Origin: Saprospira grandis DSM 2844
GTDB taxonomy: Bacteria; Bacteroidota; Bacteroidia; Chitinophagales; Saprospiraceae
Assembly: GCF_000275825.1 (NCBI RefSeq)
Contig: NZ_JH719942.1
Span: 1,911,013 to 1,975,012 of the forward strand
Direction: 5' to 3'
DNA length: 64,000 nt
A program made the position numbers and the translations under genes. Shown in pieces: positions 25,429 through 35,200 of the stretch (within the stretch, counting starts at the first letter, position 1; each line of letters starts with the position of its first letter). Under the pieces are notes generated by a model. That model saw nothing but the letters and a program-made list of their open reading frames with translations, was not told the origin of the DNA and searched no databases.

Positions 25429-25798
25429 TAGCTGTGGCTGCTGGTTTCAACCTGCAGCCAATTTAGGAACAGCAGAGCGAGCTCTTAACCAACCCATTGG
25501 CCTGCAGCTTAAAAGCCGCAGGACCTGAAAACCTAATACCTCCTTTCCATAAATAAAGCAGGGGCTTTTAAGCCGCTGCGGCAAGAAAGACCAAGGCCCA
25601 ACAAAAATGGCTGCGGCCTTTAGGCTGCAGATAGCGGCGAAGCCGCCATGGCCGAAGGTTGAAGCCATCGGCCCATATCATTTATAGCAAACAAGGGCTT
25701 TAGCCCGCCAGTTTGCTCAGTCTACAACCATGGGCTTCAGCCCATGGCCCAAAACGACCCAACCACCGAAGAATAAAGCCAAAAGAAAAAAGACAGTT
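25429..25798. repeat. Cluster of short palindromes
   Basis: No gene. The segment is a string of hairpins built on GGCTT/AAGCC-like centres: GGCTGCTGGTTTCAACC, CCTGCAGCTTAAAAGC, GGGGCTTTTAAGCC, CTGCGGCCTTTAGGCTGCAG, GGCCGAAGGTTGAAGCC, GGGCTTTAGCCC and CCATGGGCTTCAGCCCATGG. They resemble the cassettes beside R5-R7 and R12. Confidence 0.65.
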
Positions 25799-25930
25799 GA
25801 GCGGCCTAGCGATGCGGCGGGGTGGCCGTCAGGCCAGACCGAGTTTTTGAGCGCAGCGAAAAAACGAAGGGCCGAGCAGACCTGCGAGCCCTGAAGCGTA
25901 GCGCCGCAGCTTTGCTGCGGAGGCCCCAAA
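25799..25930 (-). repeat. Mosaic palindromic repeat R11, type B
   Basis: Nearly identical to R9 (same GGCCGTCAGGCC and AGTTTTT/AAAAACT arms, same CCGCAGCAAAGCTGCGG). The TTTTGGGG end faces the TPR-CHAT gene, 87 bp before its start. It is open in frame with that gene, which creates a false N-terminal extension. Confidence 0.85.
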
Positions 25931-26016
25931 AAAACAGTTTAGTCAGCAAAATAAAAAGCCGTATTTTAGGGCAACCCTTTTTCCAGCCCCCATACCGCAA
26001 AATATCAATCACTTAT

Positions 26017-29000
26017 ATGCCCTTAGTTCGTTTTCTACTACTATTAGGCTGTTTGGGCTGTTTGCTGCCTTTTGGGCAGGCCCAAAATACAGGCTCCAAA
26101 GCAAGAGCCCTTGAATATGTTGAAAAAGCCAAAAGCCTTTATGCCGAAGCCCAATATGAGGCCTCGGTACAAGAGTTTCAGTTTGCCGCCGCTATTTATC
26201 GCCGCCTCAAAGATGTGGAGGGCTATGGCCGTTGCTACAATGGGGTGGGCAATAATTATATAGAATTGACCCGCTACCAAGAGGCCGACAATGAGTTTAA
26301 GCGGGCTTTGGCCCTCTTTGATGATTTTGGTCGATCGGATAGTAGTTTGCAGGTGGATAGCCTCATCATTGCCGATGGTTATGAGGGCCTGGGCCGCTAC
26401 CGCATGAATGCTGAAGTAGACTTTTGGAAGGCCCTAGCTTGGCAGCAAAAAGCCTTAGCCCTTCGATTGAAATGGAATGCGCCCAGAGAAGAACTGGCCA
26501 AAAGCTACTACTTTATTGGTCGCTGTTATGGCCAACTAAATAAGCAGGCGCAGGACAGCAGCAGCTTGCTCGACCCCCTGAGCATGGAGGCCGATTATCT
26601 GGACCAAGCGCTCAATTCTCTGGCCAAAGAGACCTATCTGACCGCAGATATTTATGAGGCCCTAGGCGAACATTATTATTATCGCAAACAAGATTATCCC
26701 AAAGGCTTTGATTACCACCAAAAGGCCTTGGCCGTTCGGCAAAAGCTGTTTGGCGAAAAACACCCCAAAATTGCCTCCTCCTATTTGCAGTTGGCGGTCT
26801 ATTATCGGTTGACCAACCGCTTTGAGGAAGAAGAAGCAGCCCTAGAAAAAGCCCTGAAGATTCAGCTCCAAACCCTGAATAAGGTCCATAAAGATATTGG
26901 CCGCAGCTATTACCTCTTGGGGCAGCGCAATTTTTATAGTGGCGACTATGATCAGGCGCTCAACTATTATGAGCGCAGTTTGCGCATTTATTTAGAATTA
27001 TTGGGTAAGAAATCCGTAGAAGTGGCCCAGCTCTACAAAGCCATTGCCAAGGCCCAAAGAGGTTTGGGCAATAGTCGAGAGGAATATATCCATCTGAAAA
27101 AATCATTGGGCTTAGAACGGCAAATTTATGGTCCAGAACACCCCAATTTAGGCCATATTTATATAGAACTAGGGGAGTACTTTAAGGCCAAATCTAAACC
27201 CGATTCCCTGCTCTTTTATTACCAAAAAGCAGCTAAGCTTTGGGAGCAACAGCTTAATGAAAATGACTATCGTCTGGCCCAAGCCTATGACCGCCTAGCC
27301 GAAGCCTACCGCTTTATTCGAGATGCCAAACAAGAGTATTACTACCTCAATGAGGCCCTAAAAAAGAAGATTAGCATCCGTGATGGAGGGGCCGCTAATT
27401 ATGCCAAAAGCGGCTTTGGCCAAGAGCAAGAGGTGGCCCTACTCTTTGATGCCTCCGAGGAGAAAGGAGATGATGAGGTCATTGGGGCAAGCCTCTTTGA
27501 TAGTTACCTCAATTTGGCCTCTTTCTATGAGCGCAAAAGAGATTATAAACTGGCCCTGATTTATGTGCAAAATGCCCTGACGGCCGTCTGTAAAGAGCTG
27601 CCAGAAGATAAGGTAGATATTTATCAGAATCCCGATTTAGGCTGCCTGATGCACAATATCGACTGGCTGCCCGCCCTGGCCCAAAAAGGCCATCTGCTGC
27701 TAGAATTGCATCGGGCCAATAAGGCCCCAAAAGAGATTCAAGCCGCCGAATCTACCTATGCCCTGGCCCTGAACCTGGTGGATAGCCTCCGCATCAATTT
27801 CTCTTCCGATGGCTCTAAACAACAACTGACCAAACGCTCGATTTCGGTCTATGAAGGCGCTATTGAGGTGGCCCATCTGCGCTATCAAGAAAGCAAAAAC
27901 CCTAGCTACCTCTATCAGGCTTTCGAGATTATGGAACGCAGCAAAAGCTTTGTTCTTTTGCAAGCCCTGCAAGGGGTGGCCGCCCGCTCTTTTAGCGATT
28001 TGCCCGCCGAACTACTGACCCAAGAAGAAAGCCTGAGAAGAAAACTCGCCTATTATTCGGATTATCGACACCGAAATATGAGCCGAGCCGAGGAGTTTGA
28101 TGAGGCTTACTTCCAAAGCCGAAAATCCTACGATTCTTTGGTCCAATATATTGAGCAGAATTACCCTAAGTATTATCAACTCAAATATGAGAGCCCAACG
28201 GTGAGTTTGCCCGAATTGCAAAAAGAGATTCTTGGGGCCAAAGATCTCCTTTTAGAGTATTTTATTGGCGATCGCTATCTCTATGTTTTCAAAATTACGA
28301 AGGACTTCCCCAGCTTTTATCAATTGCCACTGCCTCAGGATTTTGACCAAAATCTCCAAGATCTTCGCCATGCCCTAACCGATTACCAAATGATTGGGAA
28401 GGACCACAAAAAGGCTTATGAAAATTATGTGCTCTCGGCTCATGCTTTCTATAAAAGCTATGTGATGCCTTTTATTCAAGGGAGTAGCGAGCAATTGGAT
28501 CGACTTATTGTGATTCCCGATGGGGCGCTTAGCTATATTCCCTTTGAGGTTTTGCTCGAAGAGCCCGCCAATTTGAATAAGGTGGACTATAAGAGTTTGG
28601 CTTACCTCATCCGCCGCTATCAATTGAATTATTCTTATTCGGCCAGCCTGCTGGTTCAAAATATCCAAGCCAAACGCCTAGAAAATAATCGCAAATGCCT
28701 CGGCTTCGCTCCGGCTTACCCCCTAGGCGATCCCCTGATTGGGGAACATACAGAATTGCCCTGGGCCGAGGAAGAACTCAAGGCGATTCAGTCTTATTTT
28801 AGTGGCAAGTACTTTATGAAACAAGAGGCCGATAAGGAAAATTTTTATGAGCAGGCTTCTAATTATGGCCTGATCCATTTGGCCATGCATGGGGTGGTCG
28901 ATATTCGCCACCCGCATAAATCGCTCTTGCTTTTTGCTCGAGATTCTGGAGAAGTAGACAATTTAGATGCTGGCCGCCTGTATGCTTATGAGATTCACAA

Positions 29001-29478
29001 CCTAGACCTCAAAGCGGATTTGGTGGTGCTTTCGGCCTGCGAAACGGGCTTTGGCAAGGTGGTCCGCGGCGAGGGGGTGCTCAGTCTGGCCCGTGCCTTT
29101 ATGTATGCGGGCGTGCCCTCGGTGGTGACCACTCTCTGGAAGGTGAACGATTATACGAGCGCCGCCCTGATGGCCCGCTTTTATGAAAATTTGGCCAATG
29201 GAATGAGCAAACCCGCCGCCCTGCAAAAGGCTAAATTGGACTATCTCAATCAGTCCGATCACATTTCTGGACACCCCGCTTTTTGGGGCTCTTTTATCAG
29301 CATTGGCAATCCCGCTCCCCTAGATTACGGTTGGTCCTGGTCCAGCATTCTGTTGCTCCTCCTCGGCCTGAGCCTGGCCCTTGGCGCTACGGGATTCCTC
29401 CTCTATCGCCGCCAGCAAAAAAAGCCCATCGCTTGGCTCTCTAGCCTGCTTGGGCGCTGGCAAAAAAGGCGCAGCTAA
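26017..29478 (+). CDS. TPR-repeat CHAT-domain protein, exported and membrane-anchored
   Basis: 1153 residues from ATG 26017, giving the signal peptide MPLVRFLLLLGCLGCLLPFGQAQ; the 65 upstream codons are repeat R11. Residues about 30-600 are a long series of TPRs (for example YGRCYNGVGNNYIELTRY, and IGRSYYLLGQRNFYSGDYDQALNYYERSL in part). A helical linker follows. The C-terminal CHAT domain, a caspase-like cysteine protease fold, has the catalytic His in LIHLAMHGVVD and Cys in LVVLSACETGFG, then GVPSVVTTLWKVND. After it comes one membrane helix (about 1110-1132) and a basic tail. The layout puts the CHAT domain in the periplasm. It is a single-gene unit ending in a terminator; no partner or substrate gene is adjacent. 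Confidence 0.93.
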   Translation: MPLVRFLLLLGCLGCLLPFGQAQNTGSKARALEYVEKAKSLYAEAQYEASVQEFQFAAAIYRRLKDVEGYGRCYNGVGNNYIELTRYQEADNEFKRALALFDDFGRSDSSLQVDSLIIADGYEGLGRYRMNAEVDFWKALAWQQKALALRLKWNAPREELAKSYYFIGRCYGQLNKQAQDSSSLLDPLSMEADYLDQALNSLAKETYLTADIYEALGEHYYYRKQDYPKGFDYHQKALAVRQKLFGEKHPKIASSYLQLAVYYRLTNRFEEEEAALEKALKIQLQTLNKVHKDIGRSYYLLGQRNFYSGDYDQALNYYERSLRIYLELLGKKSVEVAQLYKAIAKAQRGLGNSREEYIHLKKSLGLERQIYGPEHPNLGHIYIELGEYFKAKSKPDSLLFYYQKAAKLWEQQLNENDYRLAQAYDRLAEAYRFIRDAKQEYYYLNEALKKKISIRDGGAANYAKSGFGQEQEVALLFDASEEKGDDEVIGASLFDSYLNLASFYERKRDYKLALIYVQNALTAVCKELPEDKVDIYQNPDLGCLMHNIDWLPALAQKGHLLLELHRANKAPKEIQAAESTYALALNLVDSLRINFSSDGSKQQLTKRSISVYEGAIEVAHLRYQESKNPSYLYQAFEIMERSKSFVLLQALQGVAARSFSDLPAELLTQEESLRRKLAYYSDYRHRNMSRAEEFDEAYFQSRKSYDSLVQYIEQNYPKYYQLKYESPTVSLPELQKEILGAKDLLLEYFIGDRYLYVFKITKDFPSFYQLPLPQDFDQNLQDLRHALTDYQMIGKDHKKAYENYVLSAHAFYKSYVMPFIQGSSEQLDRLIVIPDGALSYIPFEVLLEEPANLNKVDYKSLAYLIRRYQLNYSYSASLLVQNIQAKRLENNRKCLGFAPAYPLGDPLIGEHTELPWAEEELKAIQSYFSGKYFMKQEADKENFYEQASNYGLIHLAMHGVVDIRHPHKSLLLFARDSGEVDNLDAGRLYAYEIHNLDLKADLVVLSACETGFGKVVRGEGVLSLARAFMYAGVPSVVTTLWKVNDYTSAALMARFYENLANGMSKPAALQKAKLDYLNQSDHISGHPAFWGSFISIGNPAPLDYGWSWSSILLLLLGLSLALGATGFLLYRRQQKKPIAWLSSLLGRWQKRRS

Positions 29479-29493
29479 GCAACAAAATCTAAG

Positions 29494-29523
29494 ACCTCTT
29501 CCCGCTTTGGAGGAGGTTTTTTT
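29494..29523 (+). terminator. Intrinsic terminator after the CHAT gene
   Basis: ACCTCTTCC pairs with GGAGGAGGT (one G-T), then seven T. Confidence 0.75.
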
Positions 29524-29539
29524 ATTTCTGAGGATGCTG

Positions 29540-29699
29540 TTTTGGGGCTGCCCACTCGCTTCGCTCGGGTCGGGCCATTTCGCAGCTCGCTGTTCGCTCG
29601 GCCCTGCAGGCTTTTTCGCTTCGCTACAAAAGCCTTTGGTCTGCCGCCTGCGGCGGCCCTGCTACAGCCCCTCAGCCTGCGGGCCTTCGGCCCTTTTTA
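29540..29699 (+). repeat. Mosaic palindromic repeat R12, type A
   Basis: TTTTGGGGCTGCCC start. Arms CTCGCTTCGCTCGGG, AGGCTTTTT/AAAAGCCT, GCCGCCTGCGGCGGC, then GCTACAGCCCCTCAGCC and GGGCCTTCGGCCC. It shares the rare CATTTCGCAGCTCGC and GCTACAGCCCC variants with R7. Confidence 0.9.
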
Positions 29700-29775
29700 C
29701 TGTAGGTTGAAACCTACAGCAAGAGTGGTATTGCTTCGCAATGATTGATGAATGAGGGTTGAAACCCTCATGAAC
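29700..29775. repeat. Hairpin cassettes beside R12
   Basis: CTGTAGGTTGAAACCTACAG, a TATTGCTTCGCAAT hairpin and TGAGGGTTGAAACCCTCA, in the same order and nearly the same sequence as beside R7. The loop bases differ while stems are kept. Confidence 0.8.
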
Positions 29776-29822
29776 TGAACTAGCTTGGCGCCTGCAAAAC
29801 AGTAGAAGAAGAAATCCTTAGT

Positions 29823-30668
29823 CTAAAAGACTAAGGGCCCCCAACTATCTACTTTTCTAGGAAAAGAGAGATAAAAACCTATGATTTTTTCTTGTCCATC
29901 CATCGCCTTTTCCATTAAAAAGTGAAGACTATAGCCTACTTCCCCCAAGGCATAGGTTGGATGCTGCTTAAAATAGGATAAGTAGTACTGGTTTAAATTA
30001 GGTTTAGGTAGTCCAGCAGGAAGAGAGGAGGAGCGCTCAAAAGCGGGGCCTAGTTCGCTTCTTGTTGCTTGTCCAAAATTTAGGTAGTAAAGAAAAAAAG
30101 CATTGATATCCAAGCTAGATACATCCTCTTGTAAAAAGCAACGGTTGAGCTGACGGATAAGAGGGAGACTGCTATAATCATAAAATAATTGTTGTTCTTC
30201 ATCCTGAAGACTTAAGGACCGATAACAAAAATAGCCATTAGACAATGTTTCTCGCTGCAGAGGAGCACTAAGCTCATTTTTCCATTTATCAGGCTGTTCA
30301 TAATAATGAAGAGCAAAAACATTATAAGGTAATAGGAGGTAGTCTGCCTCCTGCCCAACAACTAGCAAGTAGATATTAAGTGGATTAGCATCTCCCGTAC
30401 CTATATTAACCGCATAAGTCTGGAGTGGATAAAAGGCTATGGAATCAAAGACTCTGCTTGTATTCAGTGGAAATAAGCTATCGCTAAAATGGGCCTCAAT
30501 AATAGCTGCTGAAGACGTTTGACCAAGATGAAAGTCCTTCAGATAATCTTGATTCGAGGGCAGCCCAATATTAAATTGATCTATTAACTCAACTGAATGA
30601 GTAGGAGGAGCTTGACAGCCTAAAAGAAGAGTGATTAAGAGTAGGGGGGTAAAGCTGTTAATTCCCAA
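29823..30668 (-). CDS. Hypothetical lipoprotein
   Basis: 281 residues with a lipoprotein signal peptide MGINSFTPLLLITLLLGC (acceptor Cys at 18). The mature part is rich in Leu, Tyr, Phe, Ser and Gln with no motif I recognise. Its ATG (30668) lies 11 bp inside the 3' end of the metzincin-like gene, so the two are translationally coupled. Base composition is lower in GC than the genes on either side, as for its partner. It may be a membrane-bound partner or inhibitor of the protease, but this is inferred only from the overlap. Confidence 0.75.
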   Translation of the reverse strand: MGINSFTPLLLITLLLGCQAPPTHSVELIDQFNIGLPSNQDYLKDFHLGQTSSAAIIEAHFSDSLFPLNTSRVFDSIAFYPLQTYAVNIGTGDANPLNIYLLVVGQEADYLLLPYNVFALHYYEQPDKWKNELSAPLQRETLSNGYFCYRSLSLQDEEQQLFYDYSSLPLIRQLNRCFLQEDVSSLDINAFFLYYLNFGQATRSELGPAFERSSSLPAGLPKPNLNQYYLSYFKQHPTYALGEVGYSLHFLMEKAMDGQEKIIGFYLSFPRKVDSWGPLVF

Positions 30669-31920
30669 TGGTTTGGCTGTTTTTTATCTCTTTGATATCT
30701 TTGTATATAAATTCCTTTAATGTTCCATCTGTTTGATATGACTCGTCATTCATGTCAAATAAAATCATTTTTTCATCAAATTCATCTTCAGAATAATGGC
30801 ATTGCCCGTGAAGTATTTGAAGTAATTCTCGCATATAAATATCATAGGTCCAATTTTTAGCAGTACTTCTATTTGAACCAGGCTGCATAATGGTTTCAGG
30901 GATATGTCCTGGAGTGGCCCTAGAAACAGTTTGGCCTGCATTGCCTTGGTTGCCTGGATGGAAACGAAATTTGGGATGCCCACTCTCGTGTTCTATAATG
31001 TAAGCCAAAGCTTCATGAGCATAGTTGAAGCCAGCTCTGTCACGAAAAAAACCTACTTTATTAAAGTCTATAACGGCTTCAAAATCTTCAGTTGCAGCAA
31101 GTCCAACTTCTCGACCAGTCCAGTCGGAAAAATCATTCCAACCTGCACTTTCCATTCCTGCTTGCATATACTCGGATGATCCATACCAATTTCCTGTGTA
31201 AGGGTCTTCATCAGGTGATAAATACATCATCATCATAAAACTATCATTAGTCGTATATTCAGGCCTGCTAATAAACTCTTCTTTAGTCATTATTTCCTCT
31301 GTAATAACGTACTCTGCCTTCAAGTTGACATTCATCTCTTTATAATGTTGATTAACTAAATCCATCGTTTTATCTAAAAAGGAAATGAATGCAGGGTCTT
31401 TCCACTCGTATCTTGTCCGTGTAGCATTTTTTATAACAACATTTAATATTATAGTTCCCCCATTACCTATATCATCAACCTTTGGAAGAATTTTTTGCTG
31501 TATTAAATGTCGTTCTAATGAGGCTTCTAAAGGTTTATCTTCTTTCCATGAAAAAGAGATTGGCGCATTGCTTAATCCCAAAGAGGTATTATTAACTCCA
31601 TCACTATAAAACTCCCAAATGCCATTTCCTTGACTACTAAGTTTTATAGGTGGAAAATAATCCAAGCCAGGAATGCCAAAAAGTGCATTACGTGCAGAAG
31701 CAAGTATATGTACAGGACCATTGCTTCCTATCTCTAATTCATCTAAAAATGCTTTGTCAAAAGAAAGCCCATCAAGCTGAGGGGTGAATTTATAACTGTT
31801 AGATAGTTGTTGTCCTTTATCTAGTATTAAGTCGCTTTCAAAAATAGTTGCACCTAATATATTATACTGATTAGGGCTGTCTGTCTGTCTGTCTGTCTGT
31901 CTGTGGTCTTGCATGGACAT
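30658..31920 (-). CDS. Metzincin-like zinc metalloprotease with phase-variation-type tract
   Basis: 420 residues. Zinc site HESGHPKFRFH (311-321) follows the HExxHx5H spacing of metzincins, with F in place of the usual Gly, and ETIMQPG (343-349) fits the Met-turn. No signal peptide is visible. The first 15 codons contain a (CTGT)7 tract, read as RQTDRQTD. Gain or loss of one unit shifts the frame; both other frames hit a stop within eight codons after the tract, so the gene is a candidate ON/OFF switch. A TATATTTG box lies 24 bp upstream. The lipoprotein gene downstream overlaps by 11 bp. GC content looks lower than in neighbouring genes, hinting at acquisition. Confidence 0.82.
   Translation of the reverse strand: MSMQDHRQTDRQTDSPNQYNILGATIFESDLILDKGQQLSNSYKFTPQLDGLSFDKAFLDELEIGSNGPVHILASARNALFGIPGLDYFPPIKLSSQGNGIWEFYSDGVNNTSLGLSNAPISFSWKEDKPLEASLERHLIQQKILPKVDDIGNGGTIILNVVIKNATRTRYEWKDPAFISFLDKTMDLVNQHYKEMNVNLKAEYVITEEIMTKEEFISRPEYTTNDSFMMMMYLSPDEDPYTGNWYGSSEYMQAGMESAGWNDFSDWTGREVGLAATEDFEAVIDFNKVGFFRDRAGFNYAHEALAYIIEHESGHPKFRFHPGNQGNAGQTVSRATPGHIPETIMQPGSNRSTAKNWTYDIYMRELLQILHGQCHYSEDEFDEKMILFDMNDESYQTDGTLKEFIYKDIKEIKNSQTIGN
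31877..31904 (-). repeat. Tetranucleotide tract (CTGT)7 in coding sequence
   Basis: Seven perfect copies, 28 bp, within codons 6-15 of the metzincin-like gene. The unit length is not a multiple of three, so slippage changes frame. Confidence 0.95.
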
Positions 31921-31943
31921 TTAGTTATCGCTTAAAGAATAGC

Positions 31944-31951
31944 CAAATATA
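31944..31951 (-). promoter_or_regulatory. -7 box TATATTTG
   Basis: Minus-strand match to TAnnTTTG, 24 bp before the ATG at 31920. No clear -33 element. Confidence 0.45.
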
Positions 31952-32066
31952 AAAATAGATAATTTAAATTTTAGCACTAAAACACTTATTTAGTTTTTTT
32001 TGGGGCTAATGTTTAGCCATAAGAGGGCATTGTGTAGATTGAAGCGCCTAGACCTCTCACCCTATT

Positions 32067-32233
32067 GGGCCGAAGCAAAACGGCTAGCCTGAAAACCAAA
32101 GGATGAGCGGCCTAGCGATGTGGAGGGGTGGCCGAAGGCCAGACCAAGGCGGCGCAGCCGCCGCAGGGCCGAGCGAACAGCGAGCCCCGCAACGTAGCGC
32201 CGACGAGCGCAGCGAGGCGGAGGCCCCCAAAAA
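32067..32233 (-). repeat. Mosaic palindromic repeat R13, type B
   Basis: TTTTTGGGGGCCTCC end lies 4 bp from the M1 peptidase stop. Arms GGCCGAAGGCC and GGCGGCGCAGCCGCC; the extension beyond CATCGCTAGGCC (GGCTAGCCGTTTTGC region) is shared with R9. Confidence 0.85.
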
Positions 32234-32237
32234 GCAC

Positions 32238-35200
32238 TTAAAATCCAATCAGTTCATCGGTTAGTTTTTCTCTGCTCCAGCTATTGAGGTTGATACTAAT
32301 GCCGAAGCGAGCCCAAAAGTTATTTTTATCCTTCATATAATTGCGGAGGCGTTCATTGGAGTAAAAAGAGTAGGAAATTTGGGCCAGTCCATCGCCAATA
32401 TCGAGCAGCAGACCGAGATCGTAAAAAATGGCATCGGCGGGGCTGTCTAGTTGGAGAGAGGGGGCGGTGTTTTCAAAATATCCCAGATCAAAATAGGGCT
32501 GTAGGCGAAAATAGGGCAGGCGGAAAGGTAGTCGAATGGGCAAATCGGCTCGGAGATTTATGGCGCCAATAAAGCTATTGCTGCGGCCATCGCCAATGGC
32601 TTGGGCGTTGGCAATGGGTAATTTAAAGCCCCCTTCTTTGATTAAAACCTGCTGTTCGGAAAAACCCGATTGGATATTTCGGCCCAAAACATAGTTGTCA
32701 TAATGGTAGTCATGGGCATTTCGGCTGAGCAAATGCAGGGGGTAAGCGCCAAAATCTCGATCGCTATGAAAGGGGAAGCCACCAAAGAAAAAGCGGAGAC
32801 CGACCTTTTTGCCTACGGCATAATACCAGTCTTTTTGTCCCTCTAGACTGAGTTTGAGGTACTGCTCTTGGCCTTGATCGTATTGGGCAAACTCTAGGGC
32901 CAATTTATAATTTGCTGGGGCCAAAGGGTGGCGGTTTTCCCAGCGATAATAGAGGCGGTGGACCGATCTAAAGCTAGCCGTTTTGCCCAAATAGCTAATG
33001 TTATTCAGGCTGTCGCGCTCAAAGTTTTCCTCCTCTTCTCGAATCAATAGGTTTTCTAGGCCAATATATTGCCGCCTAAATTGGCGGCCTGCCTTGGGGC
33101 GCAGGGCTAGCTCCGCCGCCAAGCGCCAACGCTGATATTGCAATTTATAGTTGTAGCGCTCACGGCTAAAATAGCTGTAGCGCTTATAGCCCAAACTAAT
33201 TTGATAATCCTTGATTTTGCCCTTTTGCAAGCCTTTGTGAAAGGTAAATTGGCCCTGCCCCAAGAGCTGCTCGGAGCTCGTCCCAACCAAAGGATAAAGT
33301 TGATAGCGCCAATTTTTGGGAAAAATCGGATTGCTGTAAACTCCCAAGCCTAGCAGCAGGCCATCATGGGCATTATAGCCAATAATGGGGGCCACCGAAG
33401 GCGCCTGATTGGTGAAATCTGGACTAGGGTAGAGCAGGTTAATGCGCTTCCGTTTGGAGCGAGCAAAATACCGCTGTTGGTTGGCTCTGTTGTAATCGGG
33501 CAAATAGGCAAAAGGGTCTATTTCTAGGCTATGCGCATGGGCCAATTTGGGGATGCGGAAGCTTTTTGTTTCTCCCGCCGCCAAGGGGGGCAACTTAAAG
33601 GCCTGCAAGAGCTCGCCTTCCTCATTCATATAGGCCAAAAAGATGGGGGGAGCGGCTTGGCCCTTATTCTGAATTTGGACCAATAGGCTGTCGCTGCCCA
33701 AATTACTCAGTTTTGCTAGGGCCAAATCTACTCGCTTTTTATCTTGTAGCAGCTCCTGAAAACACCAGCCTAAATCTTGGCCGCTGCCCTGCTCAAACTC
33801 CCTTTGCAGTTCTTGGGGACCAAGATGTTTGAACTGCCATTTTTCATAAATCGCTTGCAGAATGCTATCCATTTTGGGCTGGCCCAAATGCTGTTCTAGA
33901 TAAGAGAGAATGAGGCTAGGTTTGGCATAGGCGGCCAAATAATAATTAAAGTTGCTCAGGCTATCAGAGGGCAGGGCGCTAGATTGCTCCTCATTGCGCT
34001 GGGCCTGCAGCAGATAGGCCAAATAGGCTTGGCGCAAGGGCTGGCCGCCATATTCTTGCTGCATATAACGGCTCTCGATATAAGAATTAAAGCCCTCATC
34101 TATCCAAGGATGTTTGCGCTCATTGCTGGCCAAAATTCCATACCACCAATTATGACCAATTTCATGGGCCAAAAGGAGGTCCAAATATTTTTTACTGCTA
34201 GTGGGGTTGATGATCGTAATCATAGGGTATTCCATGCCGCCACCCGCGCCTAAGGGACCTTGGACCGCCGTAATTTGGGGATAGGGATACTCGCCCATCA
34301 CTTTAGAATAATAGCGTGTCGATTTTTCCATAAAGTCGGGCGCCAACTGCCAGATATAAGCTTCTTCGGCCTCAAAAAAGGCCCAAAGAGGCAGCTTTCG
34401 GCCAGTGGCTAGGGGCATCTCTTTTTTCAGGACATAAAAGTCTTTGTTCAAAAAGAGGGCAAAGTCTTGTACGTTTTTAGCCTGATAATGCAATTGCTTA
34501 AAGCTGCTATCTGAAGGAAGGCTAGGGGGGGGATCTACCGAAAGCCCAATCAGGTCCATTTTTGCGCAGGCTTTGGCCCAATCAGCCAGGCGTTTTTGCT
34601 CGGCTGCTGTTTGTAGCTGGCCAGTGGCGGCCACCCAATAATTGGCAGGCAGCTCTATATATATATCGTAATCGCCAAATTCTCCATAAAACTCGCCTTG
34701 GTCCAAATAGGGCATAGGATGCCAGCCCTCTGCATCATAAACGGCTACTTTGGGATACCACTGACAAAGCTGATAATATTGTTTTTGATGGCCCAAACGA
34801 GAAAAACTAGCCGGTACTTTTAAGTGAAAAGGGCTTTCAATTAGCAAACTGTCGCCTGGGGCAAGGGGGCTACTCAGCTCCAGCCGCAGCATTTCTTGGC
34901 CCCCCAAAGGAAAACTGCTGCTAAGGCTTTGGCTAGGGCTGCTAAAGTCTAGACTATCTATTCCCCCACGGGCCGAATCTGCCGCAAACTGAAAACTCAG
35001 GTCGCCATTTTCCGCCAATTGATGGGCAAAGGGACTGCCGTTGTTGCGGTAGGCATTGGGCCAAAGATGTATCCATATTTCAGTTAGACTATCTGCCGAC
35101 TGGTTCTGATAGCTCATTTTCCAATGACCCGATAAACTATGCTGGGCCTCATTGAGCCGAAAGTGAATCTCATAACGGCTCTGCTGCTGAAAGTAGTCGC

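Noticed and set aside
25217..25466. Several small ORFs around atpC's 3' end
   Set aside because: They are translations of repeat R10 in different frames.
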